From: Pseudomonadota bacterium
GTDB lineage: Bacteria > Pseudomonadota > Alphaproteobacteria > Azospirillales > Azospirillaceae
Assembly: GCA_023411035.1 (NCBI GenBank)
Contig: JAEYPE010000121.1
Span: 17,887-81,886 of the forward strand
Direction of reading: 5' to 3'
DNA: 64,000 bases
This document shows, one piece after another, positions 1-8,698 of the stretch. Made by a program: the position numbers and the translations under genes. Positions within the stretch are counted from its first letter, which is position 1, and each line of letters begins with the position of its first letter. Below the pieces are notes generated by a model. That model had not been told where the DNA came from and did no database searches. It was given only the letters and a program-made list of their open reading frames with translations.

Positions 1-461
1 CGGACATAACCGGAATCGACGCCGACATGCAGCCGCGCCGTCTCATTGCCCTCCAAAGGCAGGGCGGTGTCCAGGAAGCGCGCGGTTTCACCCTCGGGCG
101 GGGCGTCCGTGGCGGTCAGCCGGGTGCCGGACCGCGCCTCCTCCGCTCCGGCGAAGGCGTAAAGGCGCCCGCCGATCTCCAGCCCCAGATACCTGACGTC
201 CGGGTTGGCGGCCAGCGCGTCGGACAGCAGCTCGTCCACCCCCACCAGCTTGTCCAGTTCGAAGCCGAGCGTCACCGCGCGGTCGATCTGCGCCACCACG
301 TAGGAACCGACGACCTCCGCCTTGCGGGCCAGCTCCGGTTCGATCAGCGGGCGGAACAGCGTGTTGACGTGGTTGGTCTGGACGGCAAGGCTGACCAGCA
401 TCAGGACGGACACGACGCCCGTCAGCATCCAGTTCAGACGGCGGATGAAGGACAGCTTCAT
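1..461 (-). CDS. membrane-anchored sensor protein, N-terminal part (runs off the window)
   Basis: The gene starts at the ATG complementary to 459-461 and stays open to the window edge, giving about 153 visible residues. The start is MKLSFIRRLNWMLTG. A hydrophobic segment at about residues 11-27 is followed by a soluble, probably periplasmic region rich in charged residues, as in sensor kinases, chemoreceptors and cyclases with an extracytoplasmic input domain. The output domain lies outside the window. Its ATG overlaps the stop of the preceding gene (ATGA), so the two are almost certainly co-translated. The similar TM-plus-periplasmic architecture of both genes suggests a paired sensory system. 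The family was not recognised. Confidence 0.7.
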   Translation of the reverse strand, partial: MKLSFIRRLNWMLTGVVSVLMLVSLAVQTNHVNTLFRPLIEPELARKAEVVGSYVVAQIDRAVTLGFELDKLVGVDELLSDALAANPDVRYLGLEIGGRLYAFAGAEEARSGTRLTATDAPPEGETARFLDTALPLEGNETARLHVGVDSGYV

Positions 462-1261
462 GGCGCGGCCTCCGCGGGACCTGGCGTGGGATGGGGCGCG
501 GGATGGGGGCCGTCTTCCTCCGCGCCGTGCCTCTGCTGTTCCAGAATGCGGTCGGCGAAATCGCTCAGGCCGGGGGCGAAGGCGACCAACTCCGGGGTCA
601 GGGCGGGCGGCTCGCCCATGCCCAGCCGGTTGATGCAGGCCGTCATCTCGCGCAGCCGCCGCTGGATCGGGCGCAGCAGCAGCCAGACCGCCAGCATGGT
701 GACCAGCAGCCCCGTCACCAGATTGATCCCGCTGGACAGCAGCAGGTCCGGGATGGTGCCGCGGATGCCCTCCTGCACCTCCGCCAGGGAATAGGTCAGG
801 GCGACGCCGCCGGCCACGCCGCCGAAAGCGTTGCGGATGCCCAGAAGAAGCGCTTGGCTGTCGCCATCGGCAACGGCGGCCACGCGGTCCGACTTGCCGT
901 CGCGGGCGAAAGCCACCTTCCAGCCGGCGGGGATCGTTCCCACCGGACCGCCCCGCCCCGCCGCGGCCAGCACCTCGCCCGTGTCGGTGAACAGGACCAG
1001 CCCGGTGATCCGGTCGTCCCGCGCCATCGAGCGCAGGATCAGCGCGTCGAGGTTGCGCAGGGCCGTGATGGACACGCCAAGGCTGACGGCGCCCTCCACC
1101 TCCCCCGCCAGCCCGCGCAGGGCGACGGTGAAGCGGGAGGCCACGGTGTCCTCCACCATGCGTTCCATCTTCAGGTAGGACAGGGCCGCGGTGGAGATCA
1201 GCGCGAAGCAAAGCGCCACTTGCAGCAGCAGGATGATCTTGGTCGTCAGGGTCAGGCGCAT
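458..1261 (-). CDS. two-TM membrane protein with periplasmic domain and HAMP-like end
   Basis: This is a 267-residue protein. The chosen start (MRLTLTTKIILLLQ) begins directly with a membrane segment at about residues 8-29. A periplasmic domain spans about 30-175, a second membrane helix about 176-197, and a HAMP-like basic/amphipathic stretch (RPIQRRLREM onward) about 197-235. A Pro-rich tail ends the protein. No kinase, GGDEF or methyl-accepting domain follows, so it looks like a sensor input module without its own output. Its stop overlaps the ATG of the next gene, another membrane sensor, so the two may form one receptor. The open frame extends about 50 codons upstream, but that part is Arg-rich and not protein-like. 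Function not recognised. Confidence 0.7.
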   Translation of the reverse strand: MRLTLTTKIILLLQVALCFALISTAALSYLKMERMVEDTVASRFTVALRGLAGEVEGAVSLGVSITALRNLDALILRSMARDDRITGLVLFTDTGEVLAAAGRGGPVGTIPAGWKVAFARDGKSDRVAAVADGDSQALLLGIRNAFGGVAGGVALTYSLAEVQEGIRGTIPDLLLSSGINLVTGLLVTMLAVWLLLRPIQRRLREMTACINRLGMGEPPALTPELVAFAPGLSDFADRILEQQRHGAEEDGPHPAPHPTPGPAEAAP

Positions 1262-1636
1262 GGCGTCCGGTGCCGGCAAGGGATACGGCCACCTTACGCG
1301 CATCATCCGCAGCCCCGTTTCCGAGACGGGTCCAGTCTGGAGAAGACCCCGGCGACATGACTCCGCTCCGGCCCGACCACGCCAACGGCGCGCTATTCGC
1401 AAAAATCCCATCAACCCCAAGGGGTAACTGGCAGCTTTATCGTTACTTTATAATGAATACGTGTCGCTGAGTTCCTGGAATTCCATGCCATTCCACCCAA
1501 CCGTTCAAAATTGGCACGTTTTTAATCCGTTTTCCGATCGCTCTAAATTGGACCATGATTGCATCCATGATGATTTGCTTTGCGTGGTAATCCATAAGCA
1601 CAGCAATCCATGCACCCAGCGGGGGGAAGGGCTTCG
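1262..1636. promoter_or_regulatory. AT-rich divergent promoter region
   Basis: This 375-bp gap separates the minus-strand sensor operon from the plus-strand regulator. About 1420-1610 is strikingly AT-rich for this genome. It holds an exact TATAAT at 1449-1454, with no good -35 at 16-18 bp upstream, and a palindrome at 1476-1485. No convincing gene is seen. Promoters for both flanking transcription units are expected here. Confidence 0.4.
1476..1495. promoter_or_regulatory. candidate operator: palindrome plus repeated half-site
   Basis: TGGAATTCCA at 1476-1485 is a perfect 10-bp palindrome. An extra ATTCCA half-site follows at 1490-1495, which also forms TGGAAT-N8-ATTCCA with the first arm. 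It sits in the AT-rich divergent region about 140 bp upstream of a winged-helix regulator, so autoregulation is plausible. No experimental family motif was matched. Confidence 0.25.
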
Positions 1637-2608
1637 ATGCGGATCGAGTTGGAGCGACCCTTGGCTTGGCCGGTGCGTCCGGTCCAGACCAGCGCCGGCC
1701 TTCATGTTTCAGCGACATCCATTCTGATCGCTTGCGCGGATCGCGCGCTGGGCATCGGCATGCACGATGCCTTCGAACGCAACGGCCACCGCATCCATGT
1801 GACCCACGATCCCATCGCCGCGCTCGACACGCTGGAGGCGGACGGCAGCATCGGCATCGTGGCGGTGGAGCTTGCCCTGCCCCATTTCGACGGGCTGGCG
1901 CTGGTGGAGCGGATGCGCAAGAGCGTCCGGCGGCATCTTCAGGTCATCGTCGTCGCCCCCAACGCCACGGCGGCGGACGTCGTCCGCGCCATGCATCTGC
2001 GCGCGGCGGACTTCGTCAGCGACCCGCAGGACGGCAGCCAGCTTCACGGCGCGTTGGCCCGCGCCCTTGCCGCCCATCAGACGGCGCAGCAGGCGGCGGC
2101 ACCCCTGCCCACCCCGCCCGCCTCCGCGAGCAACGGTGGGTTGCATGGCGCGCTGGAAGACGCCTACCGCCACGGCCTCGCCTTGATCGAAGCCGTGAAG
2201 TCCCTGCGGGAAGCGACGCCGGCGGTTCCCGCACCGGCCACCCCAGCCACCGCGCCCGCCGCGGCGGAGGAAAGCCGGCGTCTGGCGGTGCTGAGGGCGC
2301 TCCAGCAGTCCCGCGTGGCCCGCGACAAGTTCTTCCCCAAGGGCCTGTTCGAGGACCCCTGCTGGGACATGCTGCTGGACCTGATGGCGAACCATCTGCG
2401 CGGGCGGCGGATTTCCGTGTCGTCGCTGTGCATGGCCTCGGGCGTGGCGCAGACCACGGCGCTGCGCCGCATTTCGGAACTGAACGACCGCGGACTGGTG
2501 CGCCGGATCGCCGACGAGAAGGACGGCCGCCGCGTCTTCATCGAACTGACCGAGCAGGGGATCGCCGCCCTGTCCGGCTATGTCGAGCATATCCAGGACC
2601 TGACATGA
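1637..2608 (+). CDS. pseudo-receiver / MarR-type winged-helix regulator
   Basis: A 323-residue protein. ATG 1637 was chosen over an upstream in-frame start because GGGGGGAAGG at 1621-1630 gives a strong SD. Residues about 28-145 fold like a response-regulator receiver (SILIACADRAL, LPHFDGLALVERM, LRAADFVSDP). The phosphoacceptor position is Glu78 instead of Asp, and the conserved Lys of the xKP loop is Asp129. A Pro/Ala-rich linker follows. Residues about 225-323 form a MarR-like winged helix (VSSLCMASGVAQTTALRRIS, then a basic wing RRIADEKDGRR). It is therefore probably a phosphorylation-independent DNA-binding protein. The next gene encodes another HTH protein in the same direction. Targets unknown; autoregulation is inferred only from the palindrome upstream. 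Confidence 0.8.
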   Translation: MRIELERPLAWPVRPVQTSAGLHVSATSILIACADRALGIGMHDAFERNGHRIHVTHDPIAALDTLEADGSIGIVAVELALPHFDGLALVERMRKSVRRHLQVIVVAPNATAADVVRAMHLRAADFVSDPQDGSQLHGALARALAAHQTAQQAAAPLPTPPASASNGGLHGALEDAYRHGLALIEAVKSLREATPAVPAPATPATAPAAAEESRRLAVLRALQQSRVARDKFFPKGLFEDPCWDMLLDLMANHLRGRRISVSSLCMASGVAQTTALRRISELNDRGLVRRIADEKDGRRVFIELTEQGIAALSGYVEHIQDLT

Positions 2609-2756
2609 CCTGACCGGGACGGCCCGAATTGGCCCGGACCGGCCGGTTTCATCCGCAGACTGCTTCAACCGGGACCTGTCCCGGATCGACAGCGCGCCCT
2701 GAAAGCGGCGAGCATCGCCGGAAGGAACGCCCTGCGCGCAGGACGGCGGAGACCCG

Positions 2757-3890
2757 ATGGCCGAGCAGAAATTAAAGGATGTGATCGTCGTCGCGACCCC
2801 CACGGAGGGGAGCGGACCCGCATCCGCCCTGCCCACGCACCCGGCGAGGCCCAGCGAGGAGCCGGACCGCCAGCGTCTGGCCGAACGGCTGCGCGCCCAG
2901 GGCTGGAGCTACCGCCGCATCGCGGAGGAGCTTCAGGTCTCCTACATCCTCGTATCGCGCTGGCTGGGCGGCGACGGCGCCACACCCTCTGGCCCGCGCC
3001 AGCCTCCCGCCGCGGCGGCGCCCCAACCGCCACCCGCGCCCGGCGGCACGCGGACGGCCAAGGCGTCGAAAGCCACGAAGGCCACGAAGACTGCCGCCGC
3101 CGTGGCTGCCACCGGGGACGAAGACGTTCTGGCGCTCCAGTTCCGAGCCTTCGAACAGTATGTCCGCGAAGTGATCGACGGGATGGAGGCACGGCACGAG
3201 TCGCTGCTTCAGCGCCAGGAGGAGTTGATCCAGGCGCTCGACACGGAACGCGCCGCCGCGCGCGCGCGGGAAGAGGAACTGCTCGCCGCCCTCGACCAGG
3301 AGCGCCAGCGCTGGACCGAGGCCGAGGACCGTTTCCGCGAGGAACTGGAGCGCTTCAAGGCGGAAATCCGCCGCGGCCAGACCACAGCCGCCGCTGCCGT
3401 CGCCGCAACGGCTTTCAGCACCGATGACGAGGAGACGGAAGAAGAAGCATTCCCGGATTTCTCCGCCTTCAGCTTCGATGACGATGAAACCGGCGACGGG
3501 GCCGACAAGGGCAGCGATGGGGGCAGCGATGCGGGCAGCGACGCCAATGTCTTCAGCTTTGGCGACGACGATGAGAGCAATCCCTTCAGTTTTGGCGGCG
3601 ATGACGACAACAGCAATCCCTTCAGCTTCGACGACGACGGCGACACCGAAGAGAAGACCGAAGAGGCGGTGACGGAAACGGACGCGGAATCGGACGGCGA
3701 CCCGTTTTCCTTCGATATGGACGAAGATGAGGACGCGCCCAAGGCCGACACCCGGCCCAACGAAGAGGCCACCGAGCCCACGCCCGACGACGATCCCTTC
3801 TCCTTCGGCGACGATCCGGAACCGGAGCCTGAACCCGAACCGGAAGCCCCGCCGAAGAAAAAGGGGCTTTTCAGCTTCTGGCGCAAATGA
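2757..3890 (+). CDS. HTH protein with coiled coil and acidic FSF-repeat tail
   Basis: A 377-residue protein, not recognised as a named family. Residues about 38-70 form a resolvase-type helix-turn-helix (WSYRRIAEELQVSYILVSRW). An Ala/Pro/Lys linker (about 75-118) precedes a long charged helix or coiled coil (about 125-206). The C-terminal 150 residues are an acidic, low-complexity, presumably disordered tail. It carries seven FSF motifs at about 238, 266, 277, 289, 317, 348 and 372, most preceded by NP or DP and followed by Asp/Gly-rich stretches. A PEPEPEPE run precedes the basic end KKKGLFSFWRK. The regular FSF spacing suggests repeated short docking motifs or condensate-type interactions; that is inference. 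It lies 148 bp after the pseudo-receiver regulator. Confidence 0.8.
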   Translation: MAEQKLKDVIVVATPTEGSGPASALPTHPARPSEEPDRQRLAERLRAQGWSYRRIAEELQVSYILVSRWLGGDGATPSGPRQPPAAAAPQPPPAPGGTRTAKASKATKATKTAAAVAATGDEDVLALQFRAFEQYVREVIDGMEARHESLLQRQEELIQALDTERAAARAREEELLAALDQERQRWTEAEDRFREELERFKAEIRRGQTTAAAAVAATAFSTDDEETEEEAFPDFSAFSFDDDETGDGADKGSDGGSDAGSDANVFSFGDDDESNPFSFGGDDDNSNPFSFDDDGDTEEKTEEAVTETDAESDGDPFSFDMDEDEDAPKADTRPNEEATEPTPDDDPFSFGDDPEPEPEPEPEAPPKKKGLFSFWRK

Positions 3891-4010
3891 GGGCCGGACG
3901 GCACCGATGATTCGGGTTTCACGACGCCTTTCCGGACTCCGGAACATCAGGCCATGAGAACGCAGCCGGCCCATACGTTTGCGTGTTGATCACGCCGCAA
4001 GCGCGGTTGT

Positions 4011-5144
4011 ATGAATTGGCCCATGATTCAACCGCGCCGCACCCTGTCCGCCGCTGAACGGTTCGACTGGCTCCGCCTCATCCGGACGGAAAATGTCGGG
4101 CCGATCACCTTCCACCGCCTGCTGGAGCAGTTCGGCAGCGCCCGCGCCGCGCTTGAGTCGCTGCCCGACCTCGCCAAACGCGGCGGACGGATGAAGCCGT
4201 TGCGCATCGCGGCCAAGGCGGACATCGAGCGCGAGTTGATCGCCAACGAGCGCATCGGCGCCAGACTGCTCTGCTCCTGCGAGCCGGACTATCCGGAACC
4301 GATGGCGGCGCTGGACGACGCGCCCCCGGTGGTGTCGGTCCTCGGTCACCCGCATCTGCTGAAACGGCGTGCGGTCGCCCTGGTCGGGGCGCGCAACGCC
4401 TCGATGAACGGCAAGAAATTCGCCGAACGGCTGGCGCGGGAACTGGGGGAGGCCGGACTTCTGGTCGTCTCCGGACTGGCGCGGGGCATCGACACCGCGG
4501 CGCACGCCGGGGCGCTCGGCACAGGCACGGCGGCGGTGGTGGCGGGCGGCGCCGACGTGGTGTACCCGCCGGAGAACGAGAAACTCTACCGCGACATAGT
4601 GCAGCAGGGCGTGGTGGTGGCGGAAAGCGCCGTCGGCACCACCCCGCAGGCCCGCCATTTCCCGCGCCGCAACCGGCTGATCTCCGGCCTGTCGCTGGGC
4701 GTGCTGGTGGTGGAGGCGGCGCTGCGTTCCGGCTCGCTCATCACCGCGCGCATGGCGCTGGAACAGGGGCGGGAGGTGATGGCCGTTCCAGGCTCCCCGC
4801 TCGACCCGCGCTGCCAGGGAACCAACAATCTTCTGCGGCAGGGGGCGGCCTTGGTGGAAGGGGTGGACGACGTTCTGCGGGCGCTGGAAAGCCTGTCTCC
4901 GCCCGCCGCGCGGGAACGCCAGGGCGACCTGTTCGCGCAGGCCCGGCCCGCCGCTCCGTCCGAGTCGGACCTGGAGACGGCACGCACCATCATCCTGGAA
5001 AACCTTGGCCACACGCCGGTTGCCATTGACGAACTCGTCCGCGGGTGCCAATTGTCCGCACCGGTGGTGTTGACCGTCGTGCTGGAACTTGAGCTTGCGG
5101 GCCGGGTCCAGCGCCAGCCTGGGAATCAGGTGAACCTGATCTGA
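4011..5144 (+). CDS. dprA: DNA-processing protein DprA
   Basis: DprA/Smf loads RecA onto incoming single-stranded DNA during natural transformation and is also widespread in non-competent bacteria. This copy has 377 residues, a normal length. An N-terminal SAM-like region (about 15-60) precedes the Rossmann-type DprA core. Core motifs are VALVGARNAS (about 122-131), VVSGLARGIDTAAHAGAL (about 152-169), the HFPRRNRLISGLS segment (about 216-228) and MAVPGSPLDPRCQGTNNLL (about 257-275). A DprA winged-helix domain ends the protein (about 315-377). The start could be ATG 4011 or 4023; neither has a good SD. topA follows 53 bp downstream, a common alphaproteobacterial order. Confidence 0.95.
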   Translation: MNWPMIQPRRTLSAAERFDWLRLIRTENVGPITFHRLLEQFGSARAALESLPDLAKRGGRMKPLRIAAKADIERELIANERIGARLLCSCEPDYPEPMAALDDAPPVVSVLGHPHLLKRRAVALVGARNASMNGKKFAERLARELGEAGLLVVSGLARGIDTAAHAGALGTGTAAVVAGGADVVYPPENEKLYRDIVQQGVVVAESAVGTTPQARHFPRRNRLISGLSLGVLVVEAALRSGSLITARMALEQGREVMAVPGSPLDPRCQGTNNLLRQGAALVEGVDDVLRALESLSPPAARERQGDLFAQARPAAPSESDLETARTIILENLGHTPVAIDELVRGCQLSAPVVLTVVLELELAGRVQRQPGNQVNLI

Positions 5145-5197
5145 TCCCGTTCCGCACCGCCGGGGTATGGGATAGGCACATTCAGGGGCGCGGACTC

Positions 5198-8023
5198 TTG
5201 CCGGGCAGCAACGTCGTCATCGTCGAATCGCCGGCCAAGGCGAAAACCATCAACAAATACCTTGGCTCGGACTACACCGTGGTCGCCAGCTTCGGCCATG
5301 TGCGCGACCTTCCGGCGCGCGACGGATCGGTGCGTCCGGATGAGGACTTCGCCATGGACTGGGAGCTGGGCGACCGCTCCAAGCGCCACATCGATGAGAT
5401 CGCCAAGGCGGTCAAAGGGGCCGAGCGCGTCTATCTCGCAACCGACCCGGATCGCGAAGGGGAAGCCATCGCCTGGCACCTGTCGGAACTGCTGCGCGAG
5501 AAGCGCCTGATCGACGACGCCAAGGTCCAGCGCATCACCTTCAACGAAATCACCAAAAGCGCCGTCCAGGCCGCGCTGGAGGCCCCGCGCGACGTGTCGC
5601 GGGAGCTGGTGGACGCCTATCTGGCGCGCCGCGCGCTGGACTATCTGGTGGGCTTCACCCTGTCGCCGGTGCTGTGGCGCAAGCTGCCGGGATCGCGCTC
5701 GGCGGGCCGCGTGCAGTCGGTGGCGCTGCGCCTGATCTGCGAGCGCGAATCGGAGATCGAGATCTTCAAGCCGCAGGAGTACTGGACCGTCGAGGTGGGC
5801 TTCGCCACGCCGGGCGGCGCCTCCTTCACGGCCCAGCTCACCCAGCTCGACGGCAAGCGGCTCGACAAGTTCGCCCTGCCCGCCCGCGAGGCGGCGGAGG
5901 CCGCGGTGGCGCGCATCCGTCCGCAGGCTTTCTCCGTCGCGACGGTGGAGCGCAAGCAGAGCCGCCGCAACCCCTCCCCGCCCTTCACCACCTCGACCCT
6001 TCAGCAGGAAGCCTCGCGCAAGCTGGGCTTCGGCGCCACCCGCACCATGCGGACCGCCCAGCGGCTGTATGAGGGCGTGGACATCGGCGGCGAGACGGTC
6101 GGCCTCATCACCTACATGCGAACGGACGGCGTCAGCCTGTCGCAGGAGGCCATCGAGGGCGCGCGCAACCTGATCGGTTCCCATTGGGGCGAGCGCTACG
6201 TGCCGGCCCAGCCGCGCGTCTACAAGACCGCCGCCAAGAACGCCCAGGAAGCGCACGAGGCCATCCGCCCGACCGACCTGTTCCGCCGCCCGGAGGAGGT
6301 CGCCTCCTATCTGGAAAGCGACGAGCTGCGGCTGTACGAGCTGATCTGGAAGCGCACGCTGGCCAGCCAGATGGAAAGCGCCGTGCTGGATCAGGTGGCG
6401 GTGGACATCGCCTCCCCGTCGAAGGACGTGGTGCTGCGGGCCACCGGCTCGGTCGTGGTGTTCGACGGCTTCCTGAAGGTCTATCAGGAAGACCGCGACG
6501 ACGGCGCCGCAGACGACGACCAGGAACGCCGCCTGCCCGCCATGGAGCAGGGCGACGGCCTTACCCGCGGCGACATCACCCCGGAGCAGCATTTCACCCA
6601 GCCGCCGCCCCGCTACACCGAGGCGAGCCTGGTGAAGAAGCTGGAGGAACTGGGCATCGGGCGCCCGTCCACCTACGCCTCCATCCTCCAGGTGCTCCAG
6701 GACCGCAATTACGTGCGGCTGGACAAGCGGCGCTTCATCCCCGAGGACCGCGGGCGTCTGGTCACCGCCTTCCTGAAGAATTTCTTCAACCGGTATGTCG
6801 AGTACAACTTCACCGCCGACCTGGAGAACAAGCTCGACGAGATTTCCGACGGGCGGATCGACTGGAAGACCGTGCTGCGCGACTTCTGGCGCGCCTTCCA
6901 CGCGGCGGTGGACGGGACCAAGGACCTGACCATCACCCAGGTTCTGACCACGCTGGACGAAGAGCTTGGGCCGCATTTCTTCCCGGTCAACGGAAACAGC
7001 AGCACGCCGGGCCACGACCCGCGCGTCTGCCCGGTGTGCAGCCAGGGCCGGCTGGGGCTGAAGCTCGGCAAGATGGGCGCCTTCATCGGCTGCTCGCGCT
7101 ATCCGGAGTGCCGCTATACCCGGCCGCTCGCCGTCGCCAACGACGAGAACGGGGAGGCGCAGGAAGGCCCGCGCGAGCTTGGCAACGATCCGGAAACCGG
7201 CCTTCCGGTCACCGTCCGGCGCGGCCCCTACGGCGCCTACATCCAGCTCGGCCCGGCGCCCGCTCCCGCGGCCCCGGCTGAGGTCGTGGCCGAAGAGGCT
7301 CCCGCCGACGGCAAGAAGACCAAGGGCAAGAAAAAGACCAAGTCCGAGGAGCCGAAGCCCAAGCGCGTGTCGCTGCCCAAGGGCATGGCCGCCGCGGATG
7401 TGGATCTCGACACCGCGCTGAAGCTGCTGGCCCTGCCCCGCAGCATCGGCAACCACCCGGAAACGGGCGAGGAGATCAGCGCCGGCATCGGGCGCTTCGG
7501 CCCCTATCTGAAGCACGGCAGCGCCTACAAGTCGCTGACGCCGGACGACGACGTGCTGACCATCGGCATCAACCGCGCGGTTGACCTGCTGGCCGGCGCC
7601 GCCAAGAAGGCGTCCGCCCCCGCCAAGACGCTGGGCGACCACCCGAAGACCGGCAAGCCGATCACCAGCGGCTCGGGCCGCTTCGGTCCCTACGTCAAGC
7701 ACGGCTCCCTCTACGCCTCGATCCCCAAGGGCACGGAGCCGGACAGCGTGACGCTGGAACAGGCCCTGGAGCTTCTGGAGGCCAAGGCCGCCAAGGACGC
7801 CGCCAAGAAGGGCAAGGCTCCGAAGGACGCCGAACCCGCCGCGACGGAAGGCGCCGAGGCTCCCGCCAAGGCCGAGAAGGCGACCAAGGCCAAGGCGACG
7901 GCCGCGAAAAAGGAGCCGGCCAAGAAGGAAGCGGTGAAGAAGGAAGCGGTGAAGAAGACCGCCGCCAAGAAGGCCGACGCGGGGGACGAGGAGAAGCCCG
8001 CCGCCGCCCGCAAGCGGGCCTGA
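5198..8023 (+). CDS. topA: DNA topoisomerase I (TTG start)
   Basis: Type IA topoisomerase that relaxes negatively supercoiled DNA; 941 residues. The Toprim domain opens the protein (NVVIVESPAKAKTI with Glu10; DPDREGEA at 83-90). The catalytic tyrosine is Tyr306 in GLITYMRTDGVSLS. One four-cysteine zinc ribbon lies at about 610-640 (CPVCSQG, then CSRYPECRY). Topo-C repeats follow at about 660, 751 and 812 (GNHPETGEEISAG, GDHPKTGKPITSG, each ending GRFGPYVKHG-like). A Lys/Ala-rich tail of about 80 residues ends the protein. No ATG or GTG start fits, because an in-frame stop lies just upstream. TTG 5198 with CAGGGGCG upstream gives the family-typical N-terminus. Confidence 0.95.
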   Translation: MPGSNVVIVESPAKAKTINKYLGSDYTVVASFGHVRDLPARDGSVRPDEDFAMDWELGDRSKRHIDEIAKAVKGAERVYLATDPDREGEAIAWHLSELLREKRLIDDAKVQRITFNEITKSAVQAALEAPRDVSRELVDAYLARRALDYLVGFTLSPVLWRKLPGSRSAGRVQSVALRLICERESEIEIFKPQEYWTVEVGFATPGGASFTAQLTQLDGKRLDKFALPAREAAEAAVARIRPQAFSVATVERKQSRRNPSPPFTTSTLQQEASRKLGFGATRTMRTAQRLYEGVDIGGETVGLITYMRTDGVSLSQEAIEGARNLIGSHWGERYVPAQPRVYKTAAKNAQEAHEAIRPTDLFRRPEEVASYLESDELRLYELIWKRTLASQMESAVLDQVAVDIASPSKDVVLRATGSVVVFDGFLKVYQEDRDDGAADDDQERRLPAMEQGDGLTRGDITPEQHFTQPPPRYTEASLVKKLEELGIGRPSTYASILQVLQDRNYVRLDKRRFIPEDRGRLVTAFLKNFFNRYVEYNFTADLENKLDEISDGRIDWKTVLRDFWRAFHAAVDGTKDLTITQVLTTLDEELGPHFFPVNGNSSTPGHDPRVCPVCSQGRLGLKLGKMGAFIGCSRYPECRYTRPLAVANDENGEAQEGPRELGNDPETGLPVTVRRGPYGAYIQLGPAPAPAAPAEVVAEEAPADGKKTKGKKKTKSEEPKPKRVSLPKGMAAADVDLDTALKLLALPRSIGNHPETGEEISAGIGRFGPYLKHGSAYKSLTPDDDVLTIGINRAVDLLAGAAKKASAPAKTLGDHPKTGKPITSGSGRFGPYVKHGSLYASIPKGTEPDSVTLEQALELLEAKAAKDAAKKGKAPKDAEPAATEGAEAPAKAEKATKAKATAAKKEPAKKEAVKKEAVKKTAAKKADAGDEEKPAAARKRA

Positions 8024-8026
8024 CGG

Positions 8027-8698
8027 CTACCGCACCCAGCGCATGACGCCGTCCTCGAACGGCGTCCATGCGCCCATGGTGACTCCGGCGGCGCGCAGGG
8101 CCTTGCCGGTCCACTCGTTGCAGGTCTCGATAGGGCTGTAATGGCCGACCGCCTCGTAGAAAAGGTCGGTCTGGCCATAGCCGCTGCCCGGCAGGGGAAT
8201 CACCCGCCCCTCCCCGTCCCGGCGGAAGCTGCCGCGCACGAAGGCCACCAGGGCACGGTACTGCCCCGCCCCCAGCACAAGCGCGCCGCAGTCCGGGCCG
8301 TCCGCCGGGCGGTGCAGCGCGTAGACATGCATCACCGACGGCCCGCCGCCGAACAGGGCTGACAAGGCCGTGGACAGGCGCATGTCCGACCATTGGCGGG
8401 TTTCCAGATAGAACACGCGGTCGCCCCAGCCAAAGGAAAAGTGGCTGGCCCAGGGGCCGGCACCGGGAAAGTCGCCGCGCCGAAGGTCCGTGGTCCAGTC
8501 CGCAAGACCGTTGGCGGCGGGAAGCACCAGATCGGTGTGGACACCGTTGGTGCACACGAAGATCTCCACGCCCTCCCGCGCCGCGGGCTGTCCTTCCACC
8601 GAGAAGCGGGCCAGCGCCGCGGCGGCCAGCAGATAGACCCCGGCCACGGCCACCAGACCGGTCGCCGCCAGCAACACCCCGCCCCGGACGATCCTCAT
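8027..8698 (-). CDS. DUF2459 (TIGR02117) family envelope protein
   Basis: A 223-residue protein starting at the ATG complementary to 8696-8698. The start MRIVRGGVLLAATGLVAVAG is a signal peptide or N-terminal anchor (about 1-30). The body matches the DUF2459/TIGR02117 family: EIFVCTNGVHTDLVLP, FSFGWGDRVFYLET, and a C-terminal YSPIETCNEWTGKALRAAG with a conserved Cys-Asn-Glu-Trp. The biochemical role of the family is not known to me; members often sit near outer-envelope or storage-polymer genes. It is convergent with topA (3-bp gap) and divergent from rnr. Confidence 0.8.
   Translation of the reverse strand: MRIVRGGVLLAATGLVAVAGVYLLAAAALARFSVEGQPAAREGVEIFVCTNGVHTDLVLPAANGLADWTTDLRRGDFPGAGPWASHFSFGWGDRVFYLETRQWSDMRLSTALSALFGGGPSVMHVYALHRPADGPDCGALVLGAGQYRALVAFVRGSFRRDGEGRVIPLPGSGYGQTDLFYEAVGHYSPIETCNEWTGKALRAAGVTMGAWTPFEDGVMRWVR

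Noticed and set aside
1511..1526. Sigma54-like -24 element TTGGCACG
   Set aside because: The matching -12 TTGC is absent at the required spacing (the sequence reads TAATC), so it is not a credible sigma54 promoter.
5126..7702. An 858-codon minus-strand frame opposite topA
   Set aside because: topA has complete catalytic motifs; the opposite frame shows only composition-driven Leu/Gly/Arg text.
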